Shown here: positions 48,038 through 57,482 of the stretch, piece after piece
Layout: each line of letters starts with the position of its first letter
Position numbering within the stretch: position 1 is the first letter of the stretch
Origin: Alphaproteobacteria bacterium
GTDB lineage: Bacteria > Pseudomonadota > Alphaproteobacteria > DSM-16000 > Inquilinaceae
DNA: 64,000 nt
Assembly (NCBI GenBank): GCA_028277405.1
Contig: JANQGH010000083.1
Coordinates: 53,558 to 117,557 of the forward strand
Reading direction: 5' to 3'
Translations under genes and position numbers: made by a program
The notes under the pieces: generated by a model
What the model saw: only the letters and a program-made list of their open reading frames with translations
The model's database searches: none
What the model was told of the DNA's origin: nothing

Positions 48038-49537
48038 ATGACAACCGCGATCACCATCGACGGCCTGCGCAAGGTCTATGGCCCGACCGTGGCTCTGGAC
48101 GGGGCCAGCCACAGGTTCGAGGCCGGCCAGGTCCACGCGCTTGTCGGCAAGAACGGCTCCGGCAAGTCGACCATGGTCAAGATCCTGAACGGCGCGGTGC
48201 AGCCGACCAATGGCAGCGTCGACCTGTTCGGCGAACCGGTCTCGTTCACCAGCCCCGCCGACGCGATGGCGGCGGGCGTGGTCACGGTCTATCAGGAACT
48301 CAGCCTGGTGCCGTACATGTCGGTGCTGGAAAACGTCTTGCTGGGTCGCATGCCCAGCCGAAAGATGCTCGGCATCGAGCGGATCGACTGGGCGGAGGCG
48401 CGGCGCCGGGTCGAGGCGCTGTTGGACGAAATCGGCCTTGATCTGAACATCGACCGGCCGGTGTCGCGCTACAGCGTCGGCCAGCAGCAGATGATCGAGA
48501 TCGCCAAGGCCTACAGCCTGCACCCTCGCCTGCTACTGCTGGACGAGCCGACCTCGGCGCTGGCGGCCAAGGAGGTGGAGATGCTGTTCGCCCTGATCCG
48601 CCGCCTGAAGGAACGGGGCGTGACCATCATCTACATCTCCCATCGCCTGGCGGAACTGTTCGAGATCGCCGACACGGCCGTGGTCTTGCGCGACGGCGAA
48701 CTGGTCGGGTCGCTGGACATGAAAACGGCGACCAACCAGGCCTTGATCGACCTGATGTTCGGCGACGAGGCCCATGCCGCGATCGACCGCGAGACCACGA
48801 ACGGCCTGGGTGCGCCCGTGCTGGAGGTGCGGGGGTTGACCCGCGAGGGTGCGTTCGAGGACATCGATTTCACGCTGCACAGCGGCGAGGTGCTGGGTAT
48901 CGCCGGCATGTTGGGCGCCGGGCGCACGGAACTGATGCGCGCGATCTTCGGCGCCGACCCGCTGGACCGTGGCGAGATCATCCTGGACGGCCAGCCGATC
49001 GACAGGCCCAACCCGCATCTGATGACCAAGCTGGGCCTCGGCTACACGCCGGAAAATCGCAAGGAAGAAGGGTTGATCCAGTTCCACCCGATCCGGGCCA
49101 ACCTGTGCATGGCCGCGCTCGACCGCATCGCCCGTGGCCATTGGATCCACCGCCGGCGCGAGGCGCCCCATGTCGACCGCCAGGTCGACGATCTGTCGAT
49201 CAAGATCGGCCATGCCGAACATGCGGTGTCGTCCCTGTCCGGCGGCAACCAGCAGAAGGTCGTCATCGGCAACTGGCTGAACATCGAACCGAAGGTGATG
49301 TTTTATGACGAGCCCAGCCGGGGCGTGGACGTGAACGCCAAGCGCCAGATCTTCCAGATCATCCGCAACAAGGCACAGCACGGCGTGGCGGCCCTGTTCG
49401 TCTCGACGGAGCTGGAGGAGTTGCTGGATGTCTGCGACCGCATCCTGGTCATGCGCGACGGCCGCCTGATCGGCGAACTCGATCCGCTAACCGCCACCAT
49501 CCAAGACTTGTACGGTGCCAGCATGGGAACCGCCTAG
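48038..49537 (+). CDS. Sugar ABC transporter ATPase (RbsA/MglA type), left half
   Basis: A 499-residue double ATPase. The first half has Walker A GKNGSGKST, signature YSVGQQQMIEIAKAY and Walker B LLLDEPTSALA. The second half has the degenerate GMLGAGRTELM in place of Walker A, with LSGGNQQKVVIGNWL and VMFYDEPSRGVDV. This asymmetric pattern is normal for RbsA/MglA/XylG. Its stop (TAG) is immediately followed by the permease ATG. It energises uptake with the adjacent binding protein and permease. Confidence 0.95.
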   Translation: MTTAITIDGLRKVYGPTVALDGASHRFEAGQVHALVGKNGSGKSTMVKILNGAVQPTNGSVDLFGEPVSFTSPADAMAAGVVTVYQELSLVPYMSVLENVLLGRMPSRKMLGIERIDWAEARRRVEALLDEIGLDLNIDRPVSRYSVGQQQMIEIAKAYSLHPRLLLLDEPTSALAAKEVEMLFALIRRLKERGVTIIYISHRLAELFEIADTAVVLRDGELVGSLDMKTATNQALIDLMFGDEAHAAIDRETTNGLGAPVLEVRGLTREGAFEDIDFTLHSGEVLGIAGMLGAGRTELMRAIFGADPLDRGEIILDGQPIDRPNPHLMTKLGLGYTPENRKEEGLIQFHPIRANLCMAALDRIARGHWIHRRREAPHVDRQVDDLSIKIGHAEHAVSSLSGGNQQKVVIGNWLNIEPKVMFYDEPSRGVDVNAKRQIFQIIRNKAQHGVAALFVSTELEELLDVCDRILVMRDGRLIGELDPLTATIQDLYGASMGTA

Positions 49538-50497
49538 ATGTTCATCGGCACGCTGTTCCGGCGCTATCCGCTTGAGATCATCCTGGTCATTCTGTTCGTC
49601 GGCCTGTGCTTTGCCGCACCCGGGTTCTTCACGGTCAACAACCAGCTCAACGTGCTGCGCAACATCACCATGCAGGGCATCATCGCCTTTGGCATGACCA
49701 TGGTGATCGTGTCCGGCGAGATCGACCTTTCGGTCGGTTCCGGCGTTGCCTTCGCCGGCTGCCTGACGGCCTGGATCACCGAGTTTCTGGGCAATCTGAT
49801 CGGCCTGCCGGCGGCGATCGCCATCGCCTGCATAATCGCCATCGTGGTGCTGTTCTGCCTCGGCTACACGACCGGCAAGATCCGCCAGGTTTTCAACGTG
49901 CCGACCTTCATCACCACGCTGGCCATGCTGACCGTGCTGTTCGGGGCGGCGAACCTGATCACCGGCGGCTTTCCGATCACCAGCTTTCCGTACTGGTACA
50001 ACTTCCTCGGCTCCGGCACCGTTGCCGGCATCCCGTTCCCGGTTTTTATCTTCGCCGCCGTGTTCGGTCTGGTCTATTTCCTGATGAACTACACCAAGTT
50101 CGGCCGCTCGCTGTACGCCGTCGGCGGCAATCTGGAGGCCGCGCGCCTGTCCGGTATCAATGTCTGGCGGGTGAAGTGCCTGGCCCTGGGCCTGACCGGT
50201 GTCTTCACGGCGATCAGCGGCATCCTGATTTCGTCCCTAATCCTGTCCGGCAGCGCGTCGGCCGCCCGGGGCTGGGAGTTGGACATCATCTCAGCGGTGA
50301 TCATCGGCGGTACCAGCCTGTTCGGCGGCAAGGGCCGCATCTGGGGCACGCTGATCGGGGTCCTGTTCCTCGGCATCATCGTCAACGGCATGACGCTGCT
50401 GAATGTCAGCGAGTACTGGCAGTACGTCGTGCGCGGCGGCCTGATCCTGGGTGCGGTCTTGCTGAACCAGCTCATCGAGCGGCTGCACGAGGATTAA
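49538..50497 (+). CDS. Sugar ABC transporter permease (RbsC type), left half
   Basis: A 319-residue permease with eight to ten hydrophobic helices. Family motifs: GMTMVIVSGEIDLSVGSGVA, TKFGRSLYAVGGNLEAARLS and VIIGGTSLFGGKGRIWGTLI. Directly follows the ATPase gene. Its stop overlaps by three bases, on the other strand, the stop of the aldolase gene; this is the point where the two halves of the mirrored locus meet. Confidence 0.95.
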   Translation: MFIGTLFRRYPLEIILVILFVGLCFAAPGFFTVNNQLNVLRNITMQGIIAFGMTMVIVSGEIDLSVGSGVAFAGCLTAWITEFLGNLIGLPAAIAIACIIAIVVLFCLGYTTGKIRQVFNVPTFITTLAMLTVLFGAANLITGGFPITSFPYWYNFLGSGTVAGIPFPVFIFAAVFGLVYFLMNYTKFGRSLYAVGGNLEAARLSGINVWRVKCLALGLTGVFTAISGILISSLILSGSASAARGWELDIISAVIIGGTSLFGGKGRIWGTLIGVLFLGIIVNGMTLLNVSEYWQYVVRGGLILGAVLLNQLIERLHED

Positions 50498-51147
50498 GGC
50501 GCGGGCTCTTGCCCACCCGGGCGCCGGACAGACCGGTATGCGTCGACGAACGCGGCGGCGGCTTTGCCGACGGCTTTGGGGTCGTCACCTGGCCGGTAGA
50601 GGGCCGAGCCCAAGCCGAAGCCGGCGGCGCCCGCTTCGAGATAGACGGCGAGCTTGTCTGGCGTCACACCGCCAACCGCCAGCATCGCGGCCGAGGGCGG
50701 CAGGACGGCCGCCATGGCCTTGACCCCGGCTGGTGGGATCAGTTCGGCCGGGAACAGCTTCAGGGCGTCCGCGCCGAGATCGAGCGCGCGAAACGCCTCC
50801 GTCGGCGTCATCACACCGGGGCAATAGGTCAGTCGGTGATGGGAGGCGGCCTTGGCCACCCCCTCGTTCAAATTGGGCGCCACGATCAGGCGGCCGCCTA
50901 CCGCGTGGACTCGCCCGACGTCATCGGCCGTCAAGACGGTGCCAGCGCCGATCACGGCCTTTGCGGCATAGTTGCGGGCCGCGCGGGCGATGCTGTCGAG
51001 CGCGTTCGGCGAATTCAGCGGGATCTCGATGATGCGAAAGCCGGTGTCGACCAACGCGCCGACAACGCCATCGACTTCGCCGGTCTCAATGCCGCGCAGA
51101 ATCGCGACCAGCGGCATGTCGGCAAGCGCCTCTTCCCATTCGCTCAC
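50494..51147 (-). CDS. dgoA: 2-dehydro-3-deoxy-6-phosphogalactonate aldolase
   Basis: A 217-residue class I aldolase of the KDPG/KDPGal family that splits 2-keto-3-deoxy-6-phosphogalactonate to pyruvate and glyceraldehyde-3-phosphate. It begins PLVAILRGIETGEV, with IIEIPLNSPNALDSI, GAGTVLTADDVGRV and the Schiff-base Lys 130 in ALKLFPAELIPP. EIPLNSP fits DgoA better than Eda (which typically has EVTLRT). GTG start overlapping the kinase stop (GTGA). Last gene of the seven-gene minus-strand operon. Confidence 0.92.
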   Translation of the reverse strand: MSEWEEALADMPLVAILRGIETGEVDGVVGALVDTGFRIIEIPLNSPNALDSIARAARNYAAKAVIGAGTVLTADDVGRVHAVGGRLIVAPNLNEGVAKAASHHRLTYCPGVMTPTEAFRALDLGADALKLFPAELIPPAGVKAMAAVLPPSAAMLAVGGVTPDKLAVYLEAGAAGFGLGSALYRPGDDPKAVGKAAAAFVDAYRSVRRPGGQEPAP

Positions 51148-52061
51148 GCTATCAGCCCCGCTTGCCTTGCAATCTCGTGATGTCCCCGCGCTACGGCGGC
51201 ATCCGGCGCCGGCCGCGCGCCAACGCCTGCCACCTTCAGGGCGGCCAGGTAGCGATCGACCAGCGCGCCGGCCCCGACGACCGTAAGGTCCGCCCCTTCC
51301 GTAAGACCGGCAAGCCCGGCGCGCAACTCCTCGCCGATCAGAATGCCCGACAGGTAGGCGGCCGTATCGTCCGCCGCCATGCGCCGGTCCAGCACGCGGG
51401 ACCGGACCGTGAACAGCCGATGCAAGACGGAGTCCTTGTCGGCCAGGCTCGCTGCAACGCCATCGGCGAACGCCGCCTCCGACCAGGCATCAGCGTCGAT
51501 GAAAGCCCCTAGCAGCGAATGCTCGCGCATCACCGCGAAGACCTCCCCGGTCATGTAGGTGCGAAACTCAAGAAGCCGGCCACCTTCCGTCATCGCCCAT
51601 TTGCTGTGCGTGCCCGGCATGACGAAGAGCCCGTCCGGCACGCCGAGAGCGAGGCAGCCGATGAGCTGGGTTTCCTCGCCGCGCATGACATCCGGATTGC
51701 CTGAGGGGTCGTCGCAGATCAGGCCCGAGACGAAGTGAAGCCGGCGGCCGGCCTGGCTGACATGCTCCGTCAGCGCGGCGCCGAACGCGGCCGCGTCGGC
51801 CGGGGCCTTGAGGTAGGGCGTTTCGCGCCAGCCATTGCGGCTGGAGATCATGCCGGAGGCCACGACCGGCAGATGCTCACCATCGTCAAGCCAGGGTCCG
51901 ACGTAACGGTCGAAGGTCTGCTCAAACCCGCCGGCCGGCTGGTTTGCGATCCCTTCGGCCGTTTCGACGGTATCGATGACCCTCCCGTCGGCGGCGATCT
52001 GATAGGCGCGAAACGATGTCGTGCCCCAATCGATGCCGATCAGTGCCGGGCGCGGAGACAT
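51144..52061 (-). CDS. dgoK: 2-dehydro-3-deoxygalactonokinase
   Basis: DgoK phosphorylates 2-keto-3-deoxygalactonate at C6 before the aldolase step. The protein starts MSPRPALIGIDWGTTSFRAY, with VVASGMISSRNGWRETPYL, CDDPSGNPDVMRGEETQLIG and VMPGTHSKWAMTEGGRLLEF, all characteristic of this kinase family. I use the ATG at 52061; a GTG three codons upstream is possible. It is coupled to the aldolase gene and sits 12 bases after the GntR gene. It may also accept the C4 epimer KDG, see findings. Confidence 0.93.
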   Translation of the reverse strand: MSPRPALIGIDWGTTSFRAYQIAADGRVIDTVETAEGIANQPAGGFEQTFDRYVGPWLDDGEHLPVVASGMISSRNGWRETPYLKAPADAAAFGAALTEHVSQAGRRLHFVSGLICDDPSGNPDVMRGEETQLIGCLALGVPDGLFVMPGTHSKWAMTEGGRLLEFRTYMTGEVFAVMREHSLLGAFIDADAWSEAAFADGVAASLADKDSVLHRLFTVRSRVLDRRMAADDTAAYLSGILIGEELRAGLAGLTEGADLTVVGAGALVDRYLAALKVAGVGARPAPDAAVARGHHEIARQAGLIA

Positions 52062-52073
52062 ATCGCCCACGAT

Positions 52074-52895
52074 CTAACCACGCCCCATCCAATCACCTAC
52101 CCCCTGATCGCCCACGCCGATGGTTCGCAGGCCCTTTTCGGCATCCTTGATGGCGCTTTCGATCAGGGCGTGCATGGCTTGCTCGGCCTCGTCGCCGCGA
52201 CCGTTCAGGAAGGCATCGACGACACGGCCGTGCAGCTTCAAGGTCTTGGCCAGTTCCGGCTTTTCAACCAGCGTTTTCGCCGCCCGCATCTGCAAATCCA
52301 TCAGCAGGCGCTGGGCGGCCTCGATCACGGCGAACAACTGTTCCAGGATCTCGTTGCCGGCCGCCGACAGCAGGGTGGCGTGAAAGTCGATGTCGGCATC
52401 GATGAAGGTCTCAAGGTCGCGCGCGGTACGCATCCGGTCCCAGACGGCGCGCATCCGATCACGGGCGGCATCGTCGGCCCTCTGCGTCGCGGATCTGATC
52501 GCGGCCGGTTCGACGATCAGCCGTACCTCCATCAAATCGCGCAACAGCGCCTCGCGACCGTCGGAGTCGATGCGCCATTGCAGCACGTCCGGGTCCAGCA
52601 GCCGCCAGTCGTGCCGGGGCCGCACATGGGCGCCCGCCATGGGCCGGCTTTCGACCAGCCCCTTGGCGCGCAGCACGCGCAGGGCCTCGCGCACCACTGT
52701 GCGGCTGACCTGCAGGTCGGTCATCAACTCCGCCTCTGTCGGCAGAGATTCGCCGGGCTGCCAGTTGCCGCCGACGATCTGCACGCCCAGCGTATCGACG
52801 ATGTCGGCATGCACGCCCCGGCCGATATTGCCGCGCGCAAGGCGCCGGCGGCGGTCGACGCCGTAGGCCGGTGCCCGTCGCCTGGTGCCGCTCAC
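52074..52895 (-). CDS. GntR/FadR-family transcriptional regulator, right half
   Basis: A 273-residue regulator with winged helix ESLPTEAELMTDLQVSRTVV and REALRVLRAKGLVESRPMAG, then an FCD domain (DADIDFHATLLSAAGNEILE with Asp and His ligand positions). The N-terminal 25 residues are Arg-rich and may be a leader or a misplaced start; the GTG overlaps the epimerase stop (GTGA), which supports it. Encoded inside the operon it probably controls, similar to DgoR-type regulators of galactonate genes. Effector likely a sugar acid such as galactonate. Confidence 0.9.
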   Translation of the reverse strand: MSGTRRRAPAYGVDRRRRLARGNIGRGVHADIVDTLGVQIVGGNWQPGESLPTEAELMTDLQVSRTVVREALRVLRAKGLVESRPMAGAHVRPRHDWRLLDPDVLQWRIDSDGREALLRDLMEVRLIVEPAAIRSATQRADDAARDRMRAVWDRMRTARDLETFIDADIDFHATLLSAAGNEILEQLFAVIEAAQRLLMDLQMRAAKTLVEKPELAKTLKLHGRVVDAFLNGRGDEAEQAMHALIESAIKDAEKGLRTIGVGDQGVGDWMGRG

Positions 52896-53812
52896 GCAGC
52901 CGCCTCCAATGCGAAGACGAGCCGCCAGGCGTGCCGATCGCCCGGCGACAGGACGGTGTGCCGGCCCAAAGCCTGCGCAGAGAGAAGATCGTCGGCGGGG
53001 GCCGTTGTCGGCTCGAACGCGACCTGATGGACCGGCCGATCATCGGGCCAGCCGCCATAGTCCAACCAGATGCCGAGCGCACCGATCACATCGCCCTGCC
53101 AGGTCAGCATCAGGCGACCGTCGGCGCCTTCAACCGTGACGTCGCTTGGCGGAGCGGTATCGCAATAAAGCTTGGCGGCAAATCCGCTTTCCATGGCGTG
53201 GACACGCGAGAGATCGATCGAATGGCCGTTGATGTTAGCAGCTGGCCAGTCCATTGCAGACGGCGAGGCAACTTTGCCGCACGCCTTTACGTAGGTCGCC
53301 GACGCTATGTCAACGCCCGGCAGCCGGATCCTCTCGCCCGGGCGGAGCGCCAACAACGGGTGAGCCGACCAAAGGTAGGTGAGATCACGGTCGCCGGGGT
53401 TTTCCAGGGTGTAGGTGGCCTTCACCCGATCTTCGTCCAACACGAGCCGACGCGAGAAGATGAAGTCAGCATGATCGAACGTCGTCGTGACCACGTCATC
53501 CTCGGACTTAGCGCACCACGGCCGCCCCCAGAGCACACCGTGATCGCGGGTCGCCGGCGGCCGGTCCGCGCCCGGACAAGGCGCCACCGTCGGAAAGCAC
53601 TCGTCCCAGCCATAGGCCTGGGGCCCGCCGAAGACCGCGTCGTCGCCGGCAGCCTCCGTCGGAGTACCGGTGATAAGCCAGTTGCGGCCGCTGCGCTTGT
53701 CCGTCAGCTCGATGATCTTGGCACCATAGTCCGGCACGACCGCGAGGCGCACGACCTTGTTCTCGATGCGAACGACATCGAACGGGCCATGCGTGCCAGC
53801 GGCCTGGGTCAC
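52892..53812 (-). CDS. Aldose 1-epimerase (mutarotase)-like protein
   Basis: A 306-residue galactose-mutarotase-fold protein: RLAVVPDYGAKIIELTDKRS, AYGWDECFPTVAPCPG, GVLWGRPWC, YLWSAHPLLALRPGERI and LGIWLDYGGWPDDRPVHQVA, in which the usual catalytic His and Glu regions are visible. It would interconvert anomers of the imported sugar before oxidation. GTG start overlapping the permease stop. An open frame upstream is rejected as it lies inside the permease gene. Confidence 0.85.
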   Translation of the reverse strand: MTQAAGTHGPFDVVRIENKVVRLAVVPDYGAKIIELTDKRSGRNWLITGTPTEAAGDDAVFGGPQAYGWDECFPTVAPCPGADRPPATRDHGVLWGRPWCAKSEDDVVTTTFDHADFIFSRRLVLDEDRVKATYTLENPGDRDLTYLWSAHPLLALRPGERIRLPGVDIASATYVKACGKVASPSAMDWPAANINGHSIDLSRVHAMESGFAAKLYCDTAPPSDVTVEGADGRLMLTWQGDVIGALGIWLDYGGWPDDRPVHQVAFEPTTAPADDLLSAQALGRHTVLSPGDRHAWRLVFALEAAA

Positions 53813-54876
53813 GCCTTGTCGCCGGTCGAGGCGATGGCGCGGGCCTGCATGCGCTCCGCGCGCACCATGCGCCACTGGCCGATGGCGACGGCGATGATCA
53901 AGAGCAGGCCCTTGGCCACGAGCTGATAGAAGGTCGCGATGCCCATCAGGTTCATGCCGTTGCTCAACGTGCCGATCAGCAGCACGGCCAGCATGGTGCC
54001 GGCAATCGTGCCCTTGCCGCCGGCCAGGATCGCGCCGCCCAGGAAGACGGCGGTGATGGCCTCCAACTCCAGCCCCTGCGTACCGGACGCCGGCTGGCCG
54101 GAGCTGGTGCGGGCCGTCACGATCACGCCCGCGAGGCCGGCCAGGGCGCCGGAGGCGGAGTACATCATGAACTTCATGCGCGTCAGGTTGATGCCCGCCA
54201 GCCGCGCGGCCGTTGGGTTGCCGCCCATGGCGTAGACCGAGCGGCCGAACACCGAATAGCGCAGCACGAAATGGGCGATGATGGCGACCCCGACCAGGAT
54301 CACCAGCGGCACGGGGACGCCGGGAAACTCCTCGCCGGTGAATAGGCGCCCGACACCCAGCCAGGTAAACTCCTGATCCAGCACGCCGATCGACCGGCCG
54401 CCCGGCGCGATCAGGAAAGCGAGCCCGCGGAAGGCTGAAAAGGTGGCCAGGGTCGCGATCACCGGATTGACCCGAAGGAAGGTGATAACGGCGGCATTGA
54501 CCAGGCCCAGCGCGGCGCCGGCGGCGATGCCGCCCGCGACACTGCCGATCTCGGTATCGAACTGGGTGATGACCAATGCCGACACGACCGAGGCCACGCC
54601 CGCTATCGAGCCGACCGAGATATCGAGGCCGGCAGAGACGATGACGATCGTCACGCCGATCGCGACCAGGCCGACGACCGAGATGTTCTGGCCGATGTTC
54701 AAGAGGTTGCGGGTCTGGAAGAAGGCGTCGGTCTGCGAGGCGATCAGGGCGACCAGGATGGCCAGCGCGATGATCAGCGACAGGTTTTCGGCCCCGACGG
54801 CGTTGGTGATGCGCTTCAGCGCGCCCGGCGTGCGCTCGGCCTTCCGGTTCCCGGGTTCGGCGGAACTGCTATCCAT
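53809..54876 (-). CDS. Sugar ABC transporter permease (RbsC type), right half
   Basis: A 355-residue permease: GVTIVIVSAGLDISVGSIAG, YSVFGRSVYAMGGNPTAARL and AVFLGGAILAGGKGTIAGTM are family hallmarks. Multiple hydrophobic helices; polar N-terminus of about 30 residues. It follows the ATPase gene by 21 bases and overlaps the epimerase gene by four. Imports the sugar captured by the AraF-like binding protein. Confidence 0.95.
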   Translation of the reverse strand: MDSSSAEPGNRKAERTPGALKRITNAVGAENLSLIIALAILVALIASQTDAFFQTRNLLNIGQNISVVGLVAIGVTIVIVSAGLDISVGSIAGVASVVSALVITQFDTEIGSVAGGIAAGAALGLVNAAVITFLRVNPVIATLATFSAFRGLAFLIAPGGRSIGVLDQEFTWLGVGRLFTGEEFPGVPVPLVILVGVAIIAHFVLRYSVFGRSVYAMGGNPTAARLAGINLTRMKFMMYSASGALAGLAGVIVTARTSSGQPASGTQGLELEAITAVFLGGAILAGGKGTIAGTMLAVLLIGTLSNGMNLMGIATFYQLVAKGLLLIIAVAIGQWRMVRAERMQARAIASTGDKA

Positions 54877-54897
54877 TCGTTTCCACTCTGCTTGGCA

Positions 54898-56412
54898 TTA
54901 CATGGCCAACGCCGGTTCGGCATCGTGGGCCATGGCGAGGCGCAGGATCGACTCCTCCGACGCCTCCTGACGGCTCAGCTCTCCGGCGATCGTGCCACCG
55001 CGCATCACCAGGATGCGGTCGGCGAGGCCCAGCAGCTCCGGCATCTCCGACGAGATCAGCAGGATCGCGATGCCGCCGGACGCCAGCTCGTCGATCAGCC
55101 GGTAAATCTCCGCCTTGGCCCCAACATCGATGCCGCGGGTGGGCTCGTCGAGGATCAGCACCGCCGGGCGCGCGGCCAGCCAGCGGGCCAGCACGACCTT
55201 CTGCTGGTTGCCACCCGACAGCTTGCCGACCTCCTGGTCCAGCGAGGGGGTCTTGACCTCAAGCTTGCCGATCAGCGGCGCGCCGGTGGCGGTCATCACG
55301 GACGGGCTGACGATACCGAAACGCGACAGCCGCGAGAGGATGGCCAGGACGGTGTTTTCCAGCACGCTGCGGACCAGCACCAGACCCTCGCCGCGCCGAT
55401 CCTCGGGCGCAAGCCCGATGCCGGCCGCGATGGCATCGCTGGGGTGGTGGGTGACCAGCGCCTTGTCATTCACGGAGACGGTGCCGCCGTCGCGCGCATA
55501 TTCGCCAAACAGGACCTTCGCCAGCTCCGTCCGGCCAGCGCCGATCAGACCGGCCAGGCCCAGCACCTCACCGGCTCGGATCTCGAAACTGATGTCGTGG
55601 TGCCAGCGGCTGGACAGGTTCGCGACCCGCAGCACGACCTGGTCGCGAATGGCATGGTCGCGGGTGAACAGGTCGGTCAGGTTGCGCCCGACCATCATGG
55701 CGACGATGTCGCTCTCGGTCGTGTCGGTCGCCTGCCGGACACCGACCAGCTTGCCGTCGCGCAGCACGGCGATCCGGTCTGCGATCTGCATGATCTCGTG
55801 CAGCCGGTGCGAAACGTAAATGATACCAATGCCTTGTTCGCGCAATTGACCAACCAGCTTGAACAAAAGCGCGGCCTCGTCATCGGTCAGCGACGAGGTC
55901 GGCTCGTCCAGCGCCAGAACCTTCAGGCCGGGCTTCAGGGCACGCAGGATTTCGACGATGTGGCGCTGGGCCGGAGACAGGCTGGAACCCAACGCATCCA
56001 CATCGACAAATCCTTCAAAACCATAGTCTTGAAGAGCCTTATTGGTGCGCCGCCGCAGTTCACGGAAGTCGACGAAGCCTCGCCGCTTCGGCAACTCGCC
56101 AACGAAGACATTCTCCGCCACGGTGATGTGGGGGATGATTTCGGGTTCTTGATAGATGACCCGGATGCCGGCGGTGCGGGCGTCCTTGGGACCGTGGAAC
56201 CGGACCGGTTCGCCGTCCAGCGTGACGGTGCCTGAATCGGCGTGGTAGTCGCCGCTGAGGATCTTCAACAGCGTCGACTTGCCGGCGCCGTTCTCGCCCA
56301 TGAAGGCGACGACCTCGCCGCCATAGACCTCCAGCGACACATCCGACAGCGCCCGGACATTGGGAAACGCCTTGTCGATGTTGGCGACCTGCAGGATCGG
56401 CGCATCCGGCAT
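54898..56412 (-). CDS. Sugar ABC transporter ATPase (RbsA/MglA/AraG type), right half
   Basis: A 504-residue double ATPase. First half: Walker A GENGAGKST, signature region LSPAQRHIVEILRAL (degenerate), Walker B VLALDEPTSSL. Second half: GLIGAGRTELAKVLFG in place of Walker A, signature LSGGNQQKVVLARWL and VLILDEPTRGIDVGAKAEIY. This division of labour is usual for the family. It lies after a long stem-loop that separates it from the binding-protein gene. Confidence 0.95.
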   Translation of the reverse strand: MPDAPILQVANIDKAFPNVRALSDVSLEVYGGEVVAFMGENGAGKSTLLKILSGDYHADSGTVTLDGEPVRFHGPKDARTAGIRVIYQEPEIIPHITVAENVFVGELPKRRGFVDFRELRRRTNKALQDYGFEGFVDVDALGSSLSPAQRHIVEILRALKPGLKVLALDEPTSSLTDDEAALLFKLVGQLREQGIGIIYVSHRLHEIMQIADRIAVLRDGKLVGVRQATDTTESDIVAMMVGRNLTDLFTRDHAIRDQVVLRVANLSSRWHHDISFEIRAGEVLGLAGLIGAGRTELAKVLFGEYARDGGTVSVNDKALVTHHPSDAIAAGIGLAPEDRRGEGLVLVRSVLENTVLAILSRLSRFGIVSPSVMTATGAPLIGKLEVKTPSLDQEVGKLSGGNQQKVVLARWLAARPAVLILDEPTRGIDVGAKAEIYRLIDELASGGIAILLISSEMPELLGLADRILVMRGGTIAGELSRQEASEESILRLAMAHDAEPALAM

Positions 56413-56445
56413 TTTGGTGGAGGCCTGTCAGTCGGAGAGAGGGTC

Positions 56446-56473
56446 GGCAGGGGCGCCAGACGGCGCCCCTGCC
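56446..56473 (-). other. Long stem-loop between binding-protein and ATPase genes, right half
   Basis: A perfect 12-base-pair G+C-rich stem (GGCAGGGGCGCC with its complement) and a four-base loop, seven bases after the binding-protein stop, without a T-run. Same position as in the other two ABC operons of this window; likely sets the binding-protein to permease ratio. Confidence 0.7.
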
Positions 56474-56480
56474 CATTGGC

Positions 56481-57482
56481 CTAATTGCACTGGAAATACT
56501 CTTGATAGGTCTCCGGCGTGACGATGGTGGTGTTGGCCACGGTCATCGGCGGCAGCGGGGTGCCGTCATTGATGTTCGCGGCCAGCACATCGGCAGCCGC
56601 GGCGCCAACGTCCACGCCGCTGATATAGAGCGCCGCCCGGAAGCCGGTGTCCAGGCCGGCCTCCCATGGGCGACAGGCCTCATAGGCGCCGAGGCCGACG
56701 CCGATGATGTCGTCCGGCGTCACGCCGGCGGCATAGAGCGCATTCAGGGTGCCCAGGACGCCCTCGTCATTGCAGGCGAAGACGACCCAGCGATCGACCT
56801 CCGGATGGGCGGTGATCACCGGTCCGGCGACCTGCAAGGCGGAGTCGGCCGTGCCCTCGTACGGGACGGCGAAAATCTGATCCTCCGTCACGCCGACGCC
56901 CATGACCTGCGCGCGCGAGGCGTTGGTGCGGTCATTGCAGACAGACAGGGTCTGGACCTCGGTGCTGAGCACGCCGAGCGTGACGTCGGAGTCGTTCAGC
57001 CAGCCTGACTCTTCCAACAGCGCGGCCGCCGCCTCGCCGACCTTGTTGCCCATGTCGGTGCCGTCGAAACCGACGAACGGCACGGAATTGCCCTCGGCAT
57101 CCTGGATGCTGTCGTCCGTGGCAACCAGCGGGATGCCCGCCTCGGCCGCTGCGCGTGCCACCGCCGGCCCGATGGCCTGGTCCGGCACGGTAATCGCAAT
57201 GCCGGCCGCGCCCTGGGCGATGGCGTCGTTGACGGTGTTGATGGCCAGATTGGCGTCGAGCTCGACATTGAACGTCCTGGCCTCGAAACCGAGCGCTTCG
57301 GCCTCGGCGATGAAGCCGTCCGACTGGTCGATGAAGTATTGCTGTGTGCCGCTCTTATAGATCGCGATCAGCAGGTCTTCCTGGGCGTGGGCGGCGGCGC
57401 CCAACGCAACCGTGCCGCCAAGCGCCGTGGCCAGCAGCGCGACCTTGGTTCTGTTCAACTTAAAGCATTCCGTGAACTGCAT
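56481..57482 (-). CDS. Periplasmic sugar-binding protein (AraF-like), right half
   Basis: A 333-residue exported binding protein. Signal peptide KVALLATALGGTVALGAAAHA with cleavage before QEDLLIA. The body resembles the arabinose-binding protein AraF: KSGTQQYFIDQSDGFIAEAE, IAITVPDQAIGPAVARAA, IPLVATDDSIQDAEGNSVPF and WVVFACNDEGVLGTLNALYA. GGGAGGA lies six bases upstream of the ATG at 57482. Ligand by context: an aldose such as galactose, arabinose or fucose. Confidence 0.92.
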   Translation of the reverse strand: MQFTECFKLNRTKVALLATALGGTVALGAAAHAQEDLLIAIYKSGTQQYFIDQSDGFIAEAEALGFEARTFNVELDANLAINTVNDAIAQGAAGIAITVPDQAIGPAVARAAAEAGIPLVATDDSIQDAEGNSVPFVGFDGTDMGNKVGEAAAALLEESGWLNDSDVTLGVLSTEVQTLSVCNDRTNASRAQVMGVGVTEDQIFAVPYEGTADSALQVAGPVITAHPEVDRWVVFACNDEGVLGTLNALYAAGVTPDDIIGVGLGAYEACRPWEAGLDTGFRAALYISGVDVGAAAADVLAANINDGTPLPPMTVANTTIVTPETYQEYFQCN

